A stretch of DNA of 64,000 bases, taken from QWHO01 sp021404945 (GTDB lineage: Bacteria > Vulcanimicrobiota > Xenobia > Xenobiales > QWHO01). Below the pieces are notes generated by a model. The model had not been told where the DNA came from and did no database searches. It saw only the letters and a program-made list of their open reading frames with translations. The number at the start of each line of letters is the position of its first letter. The first letter of the stretch is position 1. The position numbers and the translations under genes were made by a program. This document shows, one piece after another, positions 25,200-33,091 of this stretch. The stretch spans positions 186,001-250,000 of the forward strand of contig CAUJEN010000090.1 in NCBI GenBank assembly GCA_963169765.1, given 5' to 3'.

Positions 25200-26530
25200 G
25201 CGGCAGCGGCCGGCCCTGGCTGGGGGGAGCCCGGCCAGGGCTTCGCTTTCTGATCCGGGTAGCCGGCTTGTTGCTGGTGCTCGGCCTGGGCGTGCGCCTG
25301 GCCAGGGCCGAAGAGCCCCCGCTGGTCATCCTGGGCCCGGCTACCAGCGACTCGGTCGTGCTGTGGGTGCAGACCGACCGGCCCGGTCCGATCGAGCTGC
25401 GTTATCACCAGCATCCCCGCGGAGATCGTGTGGCCCTGGCCAGCGGGCGAGCCAGGTCCGAGAGCCACCTGATCGAGCGCCTGTACCTGACCGGCCTGGA
25501 GCCGGGTAGTCGGTACTGCGGGACTCTCTGGTTCGAGGGACGCCCCGTCCCGGTGACGTTCCAGACGGTGCCCCCCGAGCCGCGCGACATCACCATCGCC
25601 TTCGGCTCCTGCGTCTATGTCAACGATCCCGCCATCCCGAAAGGCGAAAACGGCGGCGAGTACGAGATCTTCGATCACATCGCCAGGGATGCGCCCGACC
25701 TGATGCTCTGGCTGGGCGACAACGTCTACTATCGCCCCGGCGACTGGGACTCGGCCGAGGCGATGCGGGAACGGACCCGCAAAGACCGCCTGCGCCTGCC
25801 AAACCTGTGGCCGCTCTTTGCTAACACTCAGAACTACGCCATCTGGGACGATCACGACTTCGGTCCCAATAACGCTGACTCGAGCTTCCCCCAGAAGGGC
25901 GAGGCCCTGGAGGTCTTCCGCCAGGTTTGGCCGGGGGGCACTTACGGGCAGGATCAGATCCCCGGCGCCTTTTACCGGTTCAGCTGGGCCGACGTCGACT
26001 TTTTCATGCTCGACGATCGCTACTACCGTTCAAAAGAAGTGATGTACGGGCCGGCTCAGATGGCCTGGCTCAAGCAGCAGCTCGAGAGCTCGCAAGCCCC
26101 CTTCAAAATGGTGGTTGGGGGCTGCCAGATGCTCAACCCGGTGGCCCCCTACGAGGCCTGGGCTGTCTATCCGCGCGAGCGTCAGGAGTTGCTCGACTTC
26201 ATCGAGCAAGAGCGGATCGAGGGAGTGGTCTTCCTGAGCGGCGACCGGCATTGCGCCGAGTTGATCCGCCTGCATCCGAAGGGGGGCTATCCGCTCTACG
26301 AGTTTACCTCCAGCCCGCTCACGTCGTCGCTGCATGCGATGACGGACAAGGAGAAGGATAACCCCGCCCGGGTACCCGGCAGCTGGTTCAGCGACCGGCG
26401 CAACTACGGCCTGGCCCGGGTCAGTGGCCCCAGCGGGCAGCGGCTGTTGACCCTCGAGTGCAAGGATTCGAAAGGGCAGCTGGTCTGGACCCTCCAGCTC
26501 AGGGAGCGCGACCTTCGCTTCAGCCCGTGA
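25175..26530 (+). CDS. PhoD-like alkaline phosphatase / phosphodiesterase
   Basis: Exported metallophosphoesterase of 451 residues. The N-terminus has a basic stretch and a hydrophobic segment (FLIRVAGLLLVLGLGVRLARA) compatible with a signal peptide. An Ig-like N-terminal PhoD domain (about 50-140) precedes the catalytic domain with FGSCVYVND, MLWLGDNVYYR, AIWDDHDFGPNNAD and FLSGDRHCAEL. The start overlaps glnS by 25 bases. Its end overlaps the convergent kinase gene by 11 bases. Probably acts on phospho-esters outside the cytoplasm. Confidence 0.9.
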   Translation: MGQTSRQVSGSGRPWLGGARPGLRFLIRVAGLLLVLGLGVRLARAEEPPLVILGPATSDSVVLWVQTDRPGPIELRYHQHPRGDRVALASGRARSESHLIERLYLTGLEPGSRYCGTLWFEGRPVPVTFQTVPPEPRDITIAFGSCVYVNDPAIPKGENGGEYEIFDHIARDAPDLMLWLGDNVYYRPGDWDSAEAMRERTRKDRLRLPNLWPLFANTQNYAIWDDHDFGPNNADSSFPQKGEALEVFRQVWPGGTYGQDQIPGAFYRFSWADVDFFMLDDRYYRSKEVMYGPAQMAWLKQQLESSQAPFKMVVGGCQMLNPVAPYEAWAVYPRERQELLDFIEQERIEGVVFLSGDRHCAELIRLHPKGGYPLYEFTSSPLTSSLHAMTDKEKDNPARVPGSWFSDRRNYGLARVSGPSGQRLLTLECKDSKGQLVWTLQLRERDLRFSP

Positions 26531-28106
26531 GCGGCTTGAAGTTGCCCGTGGGCTTGAAGCGATCGACGTCGCACTTGAAGCCTTTGGGGAGCTTCTCGAA
26601 CATCTCACGCAGCTGCAGGGCTTTCTGCCCGTCGATCTCCTCGAGCAGCCGGTTCAGGTTCTCGATGGTGGCATTCTTTTGCATGTTCTTGCGGGCGGTG
26701 AGCAGCTCTTGCTGCAGCTGCTCGCCCAGGGGCGAGCCTCTGGTGGCTCGCCCGCGCGACAGCTCCACCAGATCGCGGGTCAGGTTGCGCCAGTAGCCCG
26801 CAGCATAGCGGGGCGTCGTGCCCAGGCGGGCGGCCTCTTGCTGGCTCAGCACGGCCAGCAGCAGCGGCGCGCGGTAATTATCGCCGTCGCGGTGGCTGTA
26901 GAAGAGCACCGTCTCATCCAGGCCGGCCTTCTTGTCCACGTAGCGAGCGATGCGAAAGCCCTCGGGCTCGAGCTTGAAGACCCCGCAGGTGGGGCATTGC
27001 TCGTGATAGAGCCGGTTCAACCGGCCGGCCAGCGCTATGGCGCGCTCCTGAGCTTTCTGGCCGAAGGCGGCCTGGACCCGAAACAGGCCGATATCCTCGC
27101 CCAGAGTGACCACGGCCGAGTCCTTCTCCTCACGAACACCGAAGACGTTGCCCCGAAGGCCGGTATCGTGGGCGTGGCCGTGCGAGTCGCCGCCCGAGCG
27201 TGTCCAGGCCAGCGCGGCCACGATGGTGACCACCACCAGCACGAGAGCAGCGGCGATCTTGCCACGCGTGGGCGGGCGAGTGGCAACCGGTGCCGGAGGA
27301 GCTGGCACGGCTTTCTTGCCCCCCAGTGCCGCCCGCATCTCGGCCATGCTCTGGTAGCGGTCAGCCGGCTCGAAAGCAGTAGCCTTGAGCAGCACCGCCT
27401 CCAGCTCTTTTGAGACGGCCGGGTTGAGCTTGCGAATAGGCGGAAACTGGAACGGCATCTCCAGGCGATAGTCAGGGCCGGCCAGCAGGTCGTGCATGGT
27501 CGCGCCCAGCGAGAACACGTCCGAGCGGGCGTCGGTCTCGGCCGCTCCGAAGTGCTCGGGAGAGGCGGTGAAGAAGCTGCCCAGCGCCTCGGTGTCTTCG
27601 CTGCGGTCGCCCTTGTGCAGGCGGGCGATGCCGAAGTCGATCATCCGGATCCTGTCCCCGCTGAGCATCACGTTGGCCGGCTTGAGGTCTCGGTAGACAA
27701 TGGGGGGGGACTGCTGGTGCAGATACTCCAGCACGTCGCACAACTGCAGTCCCCAGTCACGCACCTCGGCCTCGCTCGGAAGGCGCGACTGCTTGACCTC
27801 TTCCAGGGTGATCCCGTCGATGAGCTCCTGCACCATGTAGTAGAACCCGGCTTCTTCGAAGAGGTTGACGAAGCGCACGATGCCGGGATGCCGGAGGCGC
27901 TCGAGCAAGCCCTTCTCCTGGGTCAGGGCCAACACCTGAGCCGGCTCGCTGGCGGGGGCTTCCTTGAGGATGTAGCTCTTGTCGTCTTTACGCCCGTGGT
28001 AGACGGCGCTCATGCCTCCCATTGCCCTGTAGGTGACGGTGTACCCCCGCACCACGGCTCCATCGGGCAGGATCGACTTCCCCTGGGGATTGCTGACACG
28101 GGCCAT
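26520..28106 (-). CDS. Membrane-anchored Ser/Thr protein kinase with extracytoplasmic domain
   Basis: Protein of 528 residues from the ATG at 28106. The kinase domain (about 22-275) has Lys48 (YILK), IVYRDLKPANVM with Asp140, MIDFGIAR, and DVFSLGATMHDLLAG; the glycine loop (AMGGMSAV) is slightly altered. A single membrane helix (IAAALVLVVVTIVAALAW, about 310-330) leads to an outer domain of about 200 residues with CPTC, a possible metal or disulfide site. It is likely a sensor kinase. A GTG at 28187 would add 27 residues overlapping the upstream GNAT gene, but its ribosome site is poorly placed. Confidence 0.9.
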   Translation of the reverse strand: MARVSNPQGKSILPDGAVVRGYTVTYRAMGGMSAVYHGRKDDKSYILKEAPASEPAQVLALTQEKGLLERLRHPGIVRFVNLFEEAGFYYMVQELIDGITLEEVKQSRLPSEAEVRDWGLQLCDVLEYLHQQSPPIVYRDLKPANVMLSGDRIRMIDFGIARLHKGDRSEDTEALGSFFTASPEHFGAAETDARSDVFSLGATMHDLLAGPDYRLEMPFQFPPIRKLNPAVSKELEAVLLKATAFEPADRYQSMAEMRAALGGKKAVPAPPAPVATRPPTRGKIAAALVLVVVTIVAALAWTRSGGDSHGHAHDTGLRGNVFGVREEKDSAVVTLGEDIGLFRVQAAFGQKAQERAIALAGRLNRLYHEQCPTCGVFKLEPEGFRIARYVDKKAGLDETVLFYSHRDGDNYRAPLLLAVLSQQEAARLGTTPRYAAGYWRNLTRDLVELSRGRATRGSPLGEQLQQELLTARKNMQKNATIENLNRLLEEIDGQKALQLREMFEKLPKGFKCDVDRFKPTGNFKPLTG

Positions 28107-28150
28107 CGCAGGAATGGGGTTCTCTCCCTCGGGCCAGGCCCCTGTCAGCT

Positions 28151-28627
28151 TTAGAGCAGCCGTTCTACGATCACCACGTTGCGCCACTCTCCGTCGAGTC
28201 GGGCGTGGCGCTCATAAACGCCCACTTCGCGGAAGCTGAGCGAGGCCAGCAGGTGGCGGCTGCCCAGGTTCTCGACAAAGATTCGCGAGACCAGCTTCCA
28301 CAGCCCGGCCTGGCGGGCGGCGTGAACCAGCGCCTCCATGGCCATCCGCCCGGCGCCCTGGAGACGGAAGTCGCGGTCCACGTAGACAGAAAAATCAGCC
28401 ACTCCGCGATAATAGTCTCGCGGTCGGTAGGAGAAGGTGGCTGCGTAGGCCACCACGCGGTCGTCCGCTTCGACCACGATGATGGGGTGGCTCTCGTCGA
28501 ACCAGGCCTCCACCTCAGCCGCGCTGTGAGGACGGGTCTCGAAGGTAGCCAGGCGATCTTCGATCCCCTGGTTGTAGATGCTGGCGATGGCGCTGGCGTC
28601 CTGGCGGCGAGCGGGTCTGGTCTCCAC
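28151..28627 (-). CDS. GNAT N-acetyltransferase, phosphinothricin-acetyltransferase-like
   Basis: Acetyl-CoA-dependent transferase of 158 residues. It has the family run RPARRQDASAIASIYNQGIEDRLATFET, YAATFSYRPRDYYRGVADFSVYVD, RLQGAGRMAMEALVHAA (acetyl-CoA loop) and FVENLGSRHLLASLSFREVGVYERHARLDGEW. Known relatives acetylate phosphinothricin, methionine sulfone or similar amino acids; the true substrate here is not known. GTG at 28627 with AGGGGG nearby is chosen over a TTG at 28675. It lies just upstream of the membrane kinase. Confidence 0.88.
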   Translation of the reverse strand: METRPARRQDASAIASIYNQGIEDRLATFETRPHSAAEVEAWFDESHPIIVVEADDRVVAYAATFSYRPRDYYRGVADFSVYVDRDFRLQGAGRMAMEALVHAARQAGLWKLVSRIFVENLGSRHLLASLSFREVGVYERHARLDGEWRNVVIVERLL

Positions 28628-28680
28628 GAGGCCCCCTTCGACAAGAGGTCTGTTCTGGCCTTGTGGAGAATTCAAATTTC

Positions 28681-29130
28681 ATGGAGGGTCAGGATCTTTA
28701 TTTGACCGCGCAGCAGGCGGCTCAGCAGCTATCCATGTCGCTGAGTCGTATCTATCGTTTGCTGCGCGCCGGCAAGCTGGAGGCCCGCAAGCAGGGCTCC
28801 ACCTGGCTCATCCCTCCCCAGGCACTGACAGCGGCCTCGCATTCCACCCTGCTCGACCGGCTCACTCCCGAGCGCGAGCAGTCGCTGGCCGAGCGGGGCC
28901 TTTGCCCGGTGTGCAGCGCCGAGCTGGTGCAAGAAGAGAACGCCGACGACTCGTCCTGGGCCCACGAGTTTCGTGAGTGCACGCAGTGCGGATTCTCCTT
29001 TCACGAGCATGCCATCGAGTCGCCCGAAGACCTGCACAAGCTGGTGGCCCGCCACCTGACCCATCTGGAGAAGTACGTTCAGGCTGGAAGGCAGGCCAGT
29101 CGAGCTCTGGCACGGCGCCGCAAGCTCTGA
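28681..29130 (+). CDS. Excisionase/MerR-type helix-turn-helix protein with zinc-ribbon-like motif
   Basis: Protein of 149 residues. Residues about 5-50 (DLYLTAQQAAQQLSMSLSRI, then YRLLRAGKLEARKQGSTWLI) are the winged helix-turn-helix found in excisionase-family DNA-binding proteins. The middle has two Cys pairs, CPVC and CTQC, about 30 residues apart, likely a zinc site, followed by a helical tail. It is probably a DNA-binding regulator. Whether it governs the overlapping downstream flippase gene is unknown. A GTG at 28663 is an alternative start. Confidence 0.7.
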   Translation: MEGQDLYLTAQQAAQQLSMSLSRIYRLLRAGKLEARKQGSTWLIPPQALTAASHSTLLDRLTPEREQSLAERGLCPVCSAELVQEENADDSSWAHEFRECTQCGFSFHEHAIESPEDLHKLVARHLTHLEKYVQAGRQASRALARRRKL

Positions 29131-30368
29131 GAAAGAATTTTCTCACCCTGCTCAGCGGGGGAGGGCTGGCCCAGGCCATCAACCTGGTGGCCACGTTGCT
29201 GGTGGCCAAGCTCTACACCCCCGATCAATTTGGCCTGTTCACGCTGTTTACGGTGCTGGTCACCGTCTTTATGGCTCCCTCCACGGGACGCTACGAGTAT
29301 GCAGTCATGCTCCCTGACAAGGACGAGGAAGCCTACGATCTGGTGCGTCTCTCGCGTCGATTCTGCCTGGCGTTCTCGCTGGCGGCGGGCCTCCTGGCCT
29401 GGCTGGTGGGACCGACCCTGGCCGATCGCTTCGGTCACCCTGAGCTGGCCCGGTTGCTGCCCTTCCTGGCTCCCTTCCTGATGGGGGCTGGCTTCTTTTC
29501 TATCTTGACCTTCTGGTTCAACCGGCTGGAGGCCTATCGCCTGCTGGCCTCCTCGCGGGTGGTTCAGGTATCGGTCGCGGCTCTTTGCTGGGTCGTCTTC
29601 GGCCTGTTGCGCTGGTCGGCCGCAGGCCTGGTCCTGGGCAGCGTGCTGGGCTGGGTAGTGGGAAGCCTCTGGCTGGAGTGGGCTCTCTTCAAGCGGGGTG
29701 CTCCCCGGCGCCAACCCCCGCGGCTTCTCGAGGTGGCTCGCCACTATCAGAGTTTTCCGCTCTACCAGGCGCCCGCCGGTGTGCTCAAGATCTTCTCCGA
29801 CACGGGAGTCTTCTTTGTGCTGGGCGCCTTCTTCAGCGCCGCCGACGTGGGCCAGTTCGCCCTGGCCTTCCGGGCCCTCTGGTCGCCAATTCAGGTGACC
29901 AGCCAGGTGTTCGGTCAGCTGGTCAACCGCGAGCTGGGCCGCCGGCCCGATCGCAAAGCCTTCTATCTTCGCCAGCTCGCGATTGCGGTGCTCTTCATGG
30001 GGGGACTGGTCTTGCCCGTGCTGCTGGCCGGGCCCTGGCTTTTCAAACTGGTTTTCGGCCCTGAGTGGGGCCTGGCCGGCGAGCTGGCCCGCTGGCTCTC
30101 GCTCTGGATGGTGGCTTGCTTCGCTGTGGAGAGCGTGTCCTACTCCTTCGCCGCCGGGCGAGCCAACTGGCTGCTCTTGCTCTGGCGACTGGCCTACATC
30201 GCCGGTCTGGCGATGGTGTTTGCGCCCGTCCTGGGCCAGTCCATCGAGACGGTGACCCGGGCCTACACTCTCTATGGTGTGGGCGCTTTCGCCCTGCTGG
30301 CGGGTCTGGGCTGGTGGGCCTGCGGTCGCATCAGTGCGCCTGAGCCGCCTGCCGCCGTCGCACCGTGA
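29127..30368 (+). CDS. Polysaccharide flippase (Wzx/MATE-like), start uncertain
   Basis: Integral membrane protein of about 413 residues with about twelve hydrophobic helices. The opening RKNFLTLLSGGGLAQAINLV, followed by LYTPDQFGLFTLF, is typical of oligosaccharide or O-antigen flippases; GRYEYAVMLP and the central SFPLYQAPAGVLKIFSD also fit. It moves lipid-linked sugars across the membrane. No ATG, GTG or TTG lies near the homologous start: the frame offers CTG at 29127, overlapping the upstream stop as CTGA, or GTG at 28977 deep in the previous gene. The 3' end overlaps the convergent gene by 38 bases. Confidence 0.85.
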   Translation: MRKNFLTLLSGGGLAQAINLVATLLVAKLYTPDQFGLFTLFTVLVTVFMAPSTGRYEYAVMLPDKDEEAYDLVRLSRRFCLAFSLAAGLLAWLVGPTLADRFGHPELARLLPFLAPFLMGAGFFSILTFWFNRLEAYRLLASSRVVQVSVAALCWVVFGLLRWSAAGLVLGSVLGWVVGSLWLEWALFKRGAPRRQPPRLLEVARHYQSFPLYQAPAGVLKIFSDTGVFFVLGAFFSAADVGQFALAFRALWSPIQVTSQVFGQLVNRELGRRPDRKAFYLRQLAIAVLFMGGLVLPVLLAGPWLFKLVFGPEWGLAGELARWLSLWMVACFAVESVSYSFAAGRANWLLLLWRLAYIAGLAMVFAPVLGQSIETVTRAYTLYGVGAFALLAGLGWWACGRISAPEPPAAVAP

Positions 30369-31065
30369 CCCCCCCGAGAATGACCTGGCGCTCGGACTCC
30401 TGAACCAGAGTGCCCTCCCTGGCCTGGAGGCCTCTGGCCAGGTCGCTCACCACCTGTCGTGGGTCAGTGACTACTTGCTCTTCAGGAACTCGGTTGGGAA
30501 GGACTCTTTGGAGCACGGCCACCATGGCACCGCCCAGGCGGTGGCCACCCAGCGCTCCGGCCCCGCCGGCCAGAGTGGTCAGGGCCACGACTGCGGGCAG
30601 GCTCATTCCTCCCGAGTGGGCCAGGACACCCGTGCCAGCCGCGCAGGCAACCATTCCCAATCCGGCCAGCAGAGAGCCCAGATTCCCCGGCCGGGGGCCC
30701 CGCGGCACAAACAGGCCGATGGCGGGCAGGCTGCCCAGCAGCAGCCCCGCCTTTCCCGCCGTGGGAGCAAGGCTCAGCAACTGGCCGAAACCCGAGCCCA
30801 GGGCCGCTTGCAAAGGTGCAATTCCGGCGCTCGCAGCGACGGCCAGGGCGACTCCACCCAGCGCGCCTGCGTAAAGCAGCGGAGGCACCAGCGCCAGCTT
30901 TGTGGCGGTGCCCACTACGGGCAGGGCGCTTCGGGCCGAGCGCACGAAACGGTCCAGCGGAGCGGCTCGCTGGGCGGGCGCGCTCACGGCCAGGTAGGAC
31001 CGAGTGGGCTCGATCTTCACACTGGCAGCATAATCGGTCCCACTGAAGGCTCTCTGAAAGCTCAA
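30331..31065 (-). CDS. Uncharacterised membrane protein ending in a GGVxV tag
   Basis: Protein of 244 residues, family not recognised. About 50 N-terminal polar residues precede a hydrophobic region (about 55-190) with four or five Gly/Ala-rich helices (LVPPLLYAGALGGVALAVAA, LGSLLAGLGMVACAAGTGVL). The C-terminal 60 residues are soluble and end in SERQVILGGVTVRRR plus six residues. That ending matches the C-termini of the propeller proteins at 5618 and 31584. Its ATG overlaps the stop of the small upstream gene (31062-31065), so they are coupled. Confidence 0.65.
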   Translation of the reverse strand: MSFQRAFSGTDYAASVKIEPTRSYLAVSAPAQRAAPLDRFVRSARSALPVVGTATKLALVPPLLYAGALGGVALAVAASAGIAPLQAALGSGFGQLLSLAPTAGKAGLLLGSLPAIGLFVPRGPRPGNLGSLLAGLGMVACAAGTGVLAHSGGMSLPAVVALTTLAGGAGALGGHRLGGAMVAVLQRVLPNRVPEEQVVTDPRQVVSDLARGLQAREGTLVQESERQVILGGVTVRRRQAAQAH

Positions 31066-31310
31066 ATCAGAACGGGAGTGGTCGGGGTTCCCTCCTCGAG
31101 CAGGCTCCAGACGATGTCGACCACGATCGATCCGCAGATGATCAGCGCCCCGGCCAGGGGGTTGAACAGGGCCACCACGGCCCCTACCGCCGCAGCTCCG
31201 TTCACGGCGGCCCCCCGGTAATCTCCCTCATGCAGAGCGTTGGCGGCCGCAACCCCGGTCAGGACCGCCCCGGCTCCCCCCAGCAGCCGGCTGGCGGTGA
31301 GGACGCCCAC
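31062..31310 (-). CDS. Small uncharacterised Gly/Ala-rich membrane protein
   Basis: Protein of 82 residues from the GTG at 31310, with two hydrophobic stretches (LLGGAGAVLTGVAAANAL and ALFNPLAGALIICGSIVVDI). The frame stays open upstream for about 28 more plausible codons (SLGSLLGELAALTERV) back to a TGA, without a standard start codon, so the N-terminus may be longer or the gene may have lost its start. No family is recognised. It is translationally coupled to the tagged membrane protein downstream. Confidence 0.5.
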   Translation of the reverse strand: MGVLTASRLLGGAGAVLTGVAAANALHEGDYRGAAVNGAAAVGAVVALFNPLAGALIICGSIVVDIVWSLLEEGTPTTPVLI

Positions 31311-31426
31311 CCCACGGTTGAGCGTCGGGACACGCTCGGTCAGGGCGGCCAGCTCGCCCAGCAGGCTCCCCAGCGAGGAGGCTGTCGCATCCAGCGAACG
31401 GTGCGTTGGCGCAGGCGCTCAACCCC

Positions 31427-31567
31427 ATGCTCGACCTTCTGATGCGCCTCCATGGCGTGGGGCGCGCCCGGGCGCTGGCCCTGGCCAGGGTATTCGTGGA
31501 CCTGCGCTTCACCCAGCTGGTGAACGGTCGGCGCGGGGCGCACGCGATCTACAGGCCCCCGGGATGA
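31427..31567 (+). CDS. Possible 46-aa peptide with helix-hairpin-helix-like motif
   Basis: In an otherwise unassigned stretch, the frame gives MLDLLMRLHGVGRARALALA followed by RVFVDLRFTQL and ends in a Pro-Gly pair. The LHGVGRARA segment resembles a helix-hairpin-helix turn. The frame continues upstream without a clear start. It may be a remnant or chance; no ribosome site is evident. Confidence 0.2.
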   Translation: MLDLLMRLHGVGRARALALARVFVDLRFTQLVNGRRGAHAIYRPPG

Positions 31568-31583
31568 CCGGGTGCGCGGAAGC

Positions 31584-32882
31584 CTACTCCTCGTGACCCT
31601 TGCGGCGAACCCGCACACCACCTACAATGGCGGCCCGCTCGGAGAGCTGGATGCCGTTGCGGGACTGGTCTTCGCCGGGGGGCAGGGCGGCCAGCTGCTG
31701 ACGAATGGTGTCCGAGCGCAGCGCGTGCACCTGGCCCTGCTGGCTCACCATGAAGACCCGATCGCCAGCGCTGGCCATGGAAGCGCGGTCGGCCTTCTGG
31801 GGGAAGTGGAAGCTCCACAGCTTCTCGCCCTCGGGGCTGACGCAGTGGGCGTCCGAGCTGTACTGACCGGCCGCATACAGCGTATTCTCGGGGCCGACCT
31901 GCACCCGATCGCCGGCCATGCTGGCCCCGAGGTCGAGTTGCCAGCGCGGGACGCCGGTGGCCAGATCGAGGGCGGAGAGCTCGCCCGAGCCGGCCCCAAC
32001 CACCACCAGCTCACCCAGGCTACGGGGAGTGGTATTCGCCCTGTTGCCCAGAAAAGCTTGCGCCGGGTCTTGCAGCGACTGGCTCCAGCGCAGCTTACCG
32101 TGGCTTTCGTAGCACTCCACCCGGTTGGTCTGGCGGCTGACCAGAATCGAGCCATCGCTGGCGAAGGCCGGCCCCGTGCTCACCGAAAGGTTGCGTCCCT
32201 TCTCGTCCTCGAGCAGCTTGAAGCGCAGCTTGCCGTCCGGCCCCACGACGTGGACCACGCCTTCGGCGTTGAGCAGGACTGTGCCGTCCGGGCCCACCGC
32301 CATCTCGCCATTGATGTGTCCGGACCAGCCGCCGTCGCGTTTCTGGCGCTCGGTCTCGTAGACCCAGAGGGGGTTTCCCCTTTCGTCCAGGCAGTGCAGG
32401 TGGCCGGTGTGCTCGCCGAAGTAGATCTGGCCTTGCGGTCCCAGAGCCGGAGCCACTCCGGGCTTGCCCAACTCGCGAAAGAAGAGCTCGTGTCCGGTGG
32501 CGTCGACACAGTGAAGCCCGTGGCGTGAGGTCAGCAGCACCGAGCCGTCGGGTCGCACGACCGGGCTTTTGGGGGAGCCGTCGCGCAGGAAGAAGCTACC
32601 TTTTTCGACCCCGTCCGGACCCAGGATGGTCAGGCCTTGCTCGTGCACGCAGTAGAGCGAGCCGTCCGGGCCAACCGCAGGAGCGGCCACCGTTGCCGCC
32701 GGCAGCTGAGCGCGATACAGCTCCACCTGGGTGTTGGTGATCGGTTTGAGCACCTGGCTCAGAGCCGGAGCTGCCGGTGGGCCCGGGGAGTAACTGTCGA
32801 CCGGGTTCTGCGAGGCGGCCAGGGGAGGACAGGGAAACGGTGGTGGGCCGGCGGCCAGAGGGCGGATCTGCATGCAAGCCAT
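31584..32882 (-). CDS. PQQ-like beta-propeller repeat protein ending in a GGVxV tag
   Basis: Protein of 432 residues from the ATG at 32882 (ATG at 32873 is also possible). After a Pro-rich N-terminus come seven or so propeller units, each with VGPDGSLYCV or similar (PVVRPDGSVLLTS, ALGPQGQIYFGEHTG, AVGPDGTVLLNAEG, GELSALDLATGVPRWQLDL). No quinone-enzyme active site is seen, so it is likely a binding or scaffold propeller. It ends in SERAAIVGGVRVRRK plus GHEE, matching the tags at 5618 and 30331. No signal peptide is visible. Confidence 0.75.
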   Translation of the reverse strand: MACMQIRPLAAGPPPFPCPPLAASQNPVDSYSPGPPAAPALSQVLKPITNTQVELYRAQLPAATVAAPAVGPDGSLYCVHEQGLTILGPDGVEKGSFFLRDGSPKSPVVRPDGSVLLTSRHGLHCVDATGHELFFRELGKPGVAPALGPQGQIYFGEHTGHLHCLDERGNPLWVYETERQKRDGGWSGHINGEMAVGPDGTVLLNAEGVVHVVGPDGKLRFKLLEDEKGRNLSVSTGPAFASDGSILVSRQTNRVECYESHGKLRWSQSLQDPAQAFLGNRANTTPRSLGELVVVGAGSGELSALDLATGVPRWQLDLGASMAGDRVQVGPENTLYAAGQYSSDAHCVSPEGEKLWSFHFPQKADRASMASAGDRVFMVSQQGQVHALRSDTIRQQLAALPPGEDQSRNGIQLSERAAIVGGVRVRRKGHEE

Positions 32883-32907
32883 TCTGGTCCAGGGGCCTGA
32901 AAAAACC

Positions 32908-32936
32908 TTGATCAGCCCGGACAGCCATGCTATAAT
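32908..32936 (+). promoter_or_regulatory. Sigma-70-type promoter of tRNA-Asn
   Basis: TTGATC (32908-32913), a 17-base spacer and a consensus TATAAT (32931-32936), 9 bases before the tRNA 5' end. This is the clearest promoter in the window. Confidence 0.85.
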
Positions 32937-32945
32937 GCGGGACAT

Positions 32946-33020
32946 TCCGGAGTAGCTCAGTGGTAGAGCAACCGGCTGTTAACCGGTTGGCCGTAGGTTC
33001 GAACCCTACCTCCGGAGCCA
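32946..33020 (+). tRNA. tRNA-Asn (GTT)
   Basis: 75 nt with encoded CCA. Acceptor arms TCCGGAG/CTCCGGA, D-arm GCTCAGTGGTAGAGC, anticodon arm ACCGG-CTGTTAA-CCGGT with anticodon GTT, and T-arm GTAGGTTCGAACCCTAC all fold. The discriminator base is G. Confidence 0.98.
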
Positions 33021-33027
33021 TCGAAAA

Positions 33028-33053
33028 AGGCCCCCGCCAGATGACGGGGGCCT
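33028..33053. terminator. Bidirectional rho-independent terminator
   Basis: Arms AGGCCCCCG (33028-33036) and CGGGGGCCT (33045-33053) with an 8-base loop. On the plus strand it follows the tRNA with TTTGT; on the minus strand, reading after the P-loop kinase gene, it ends in CCTTTTTCG. Confidence 0.85.
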
Positions 33054-33091
33054 TTGTCATTCAGGCCCCCTCCGGGGGCCTCCGCTCACTC

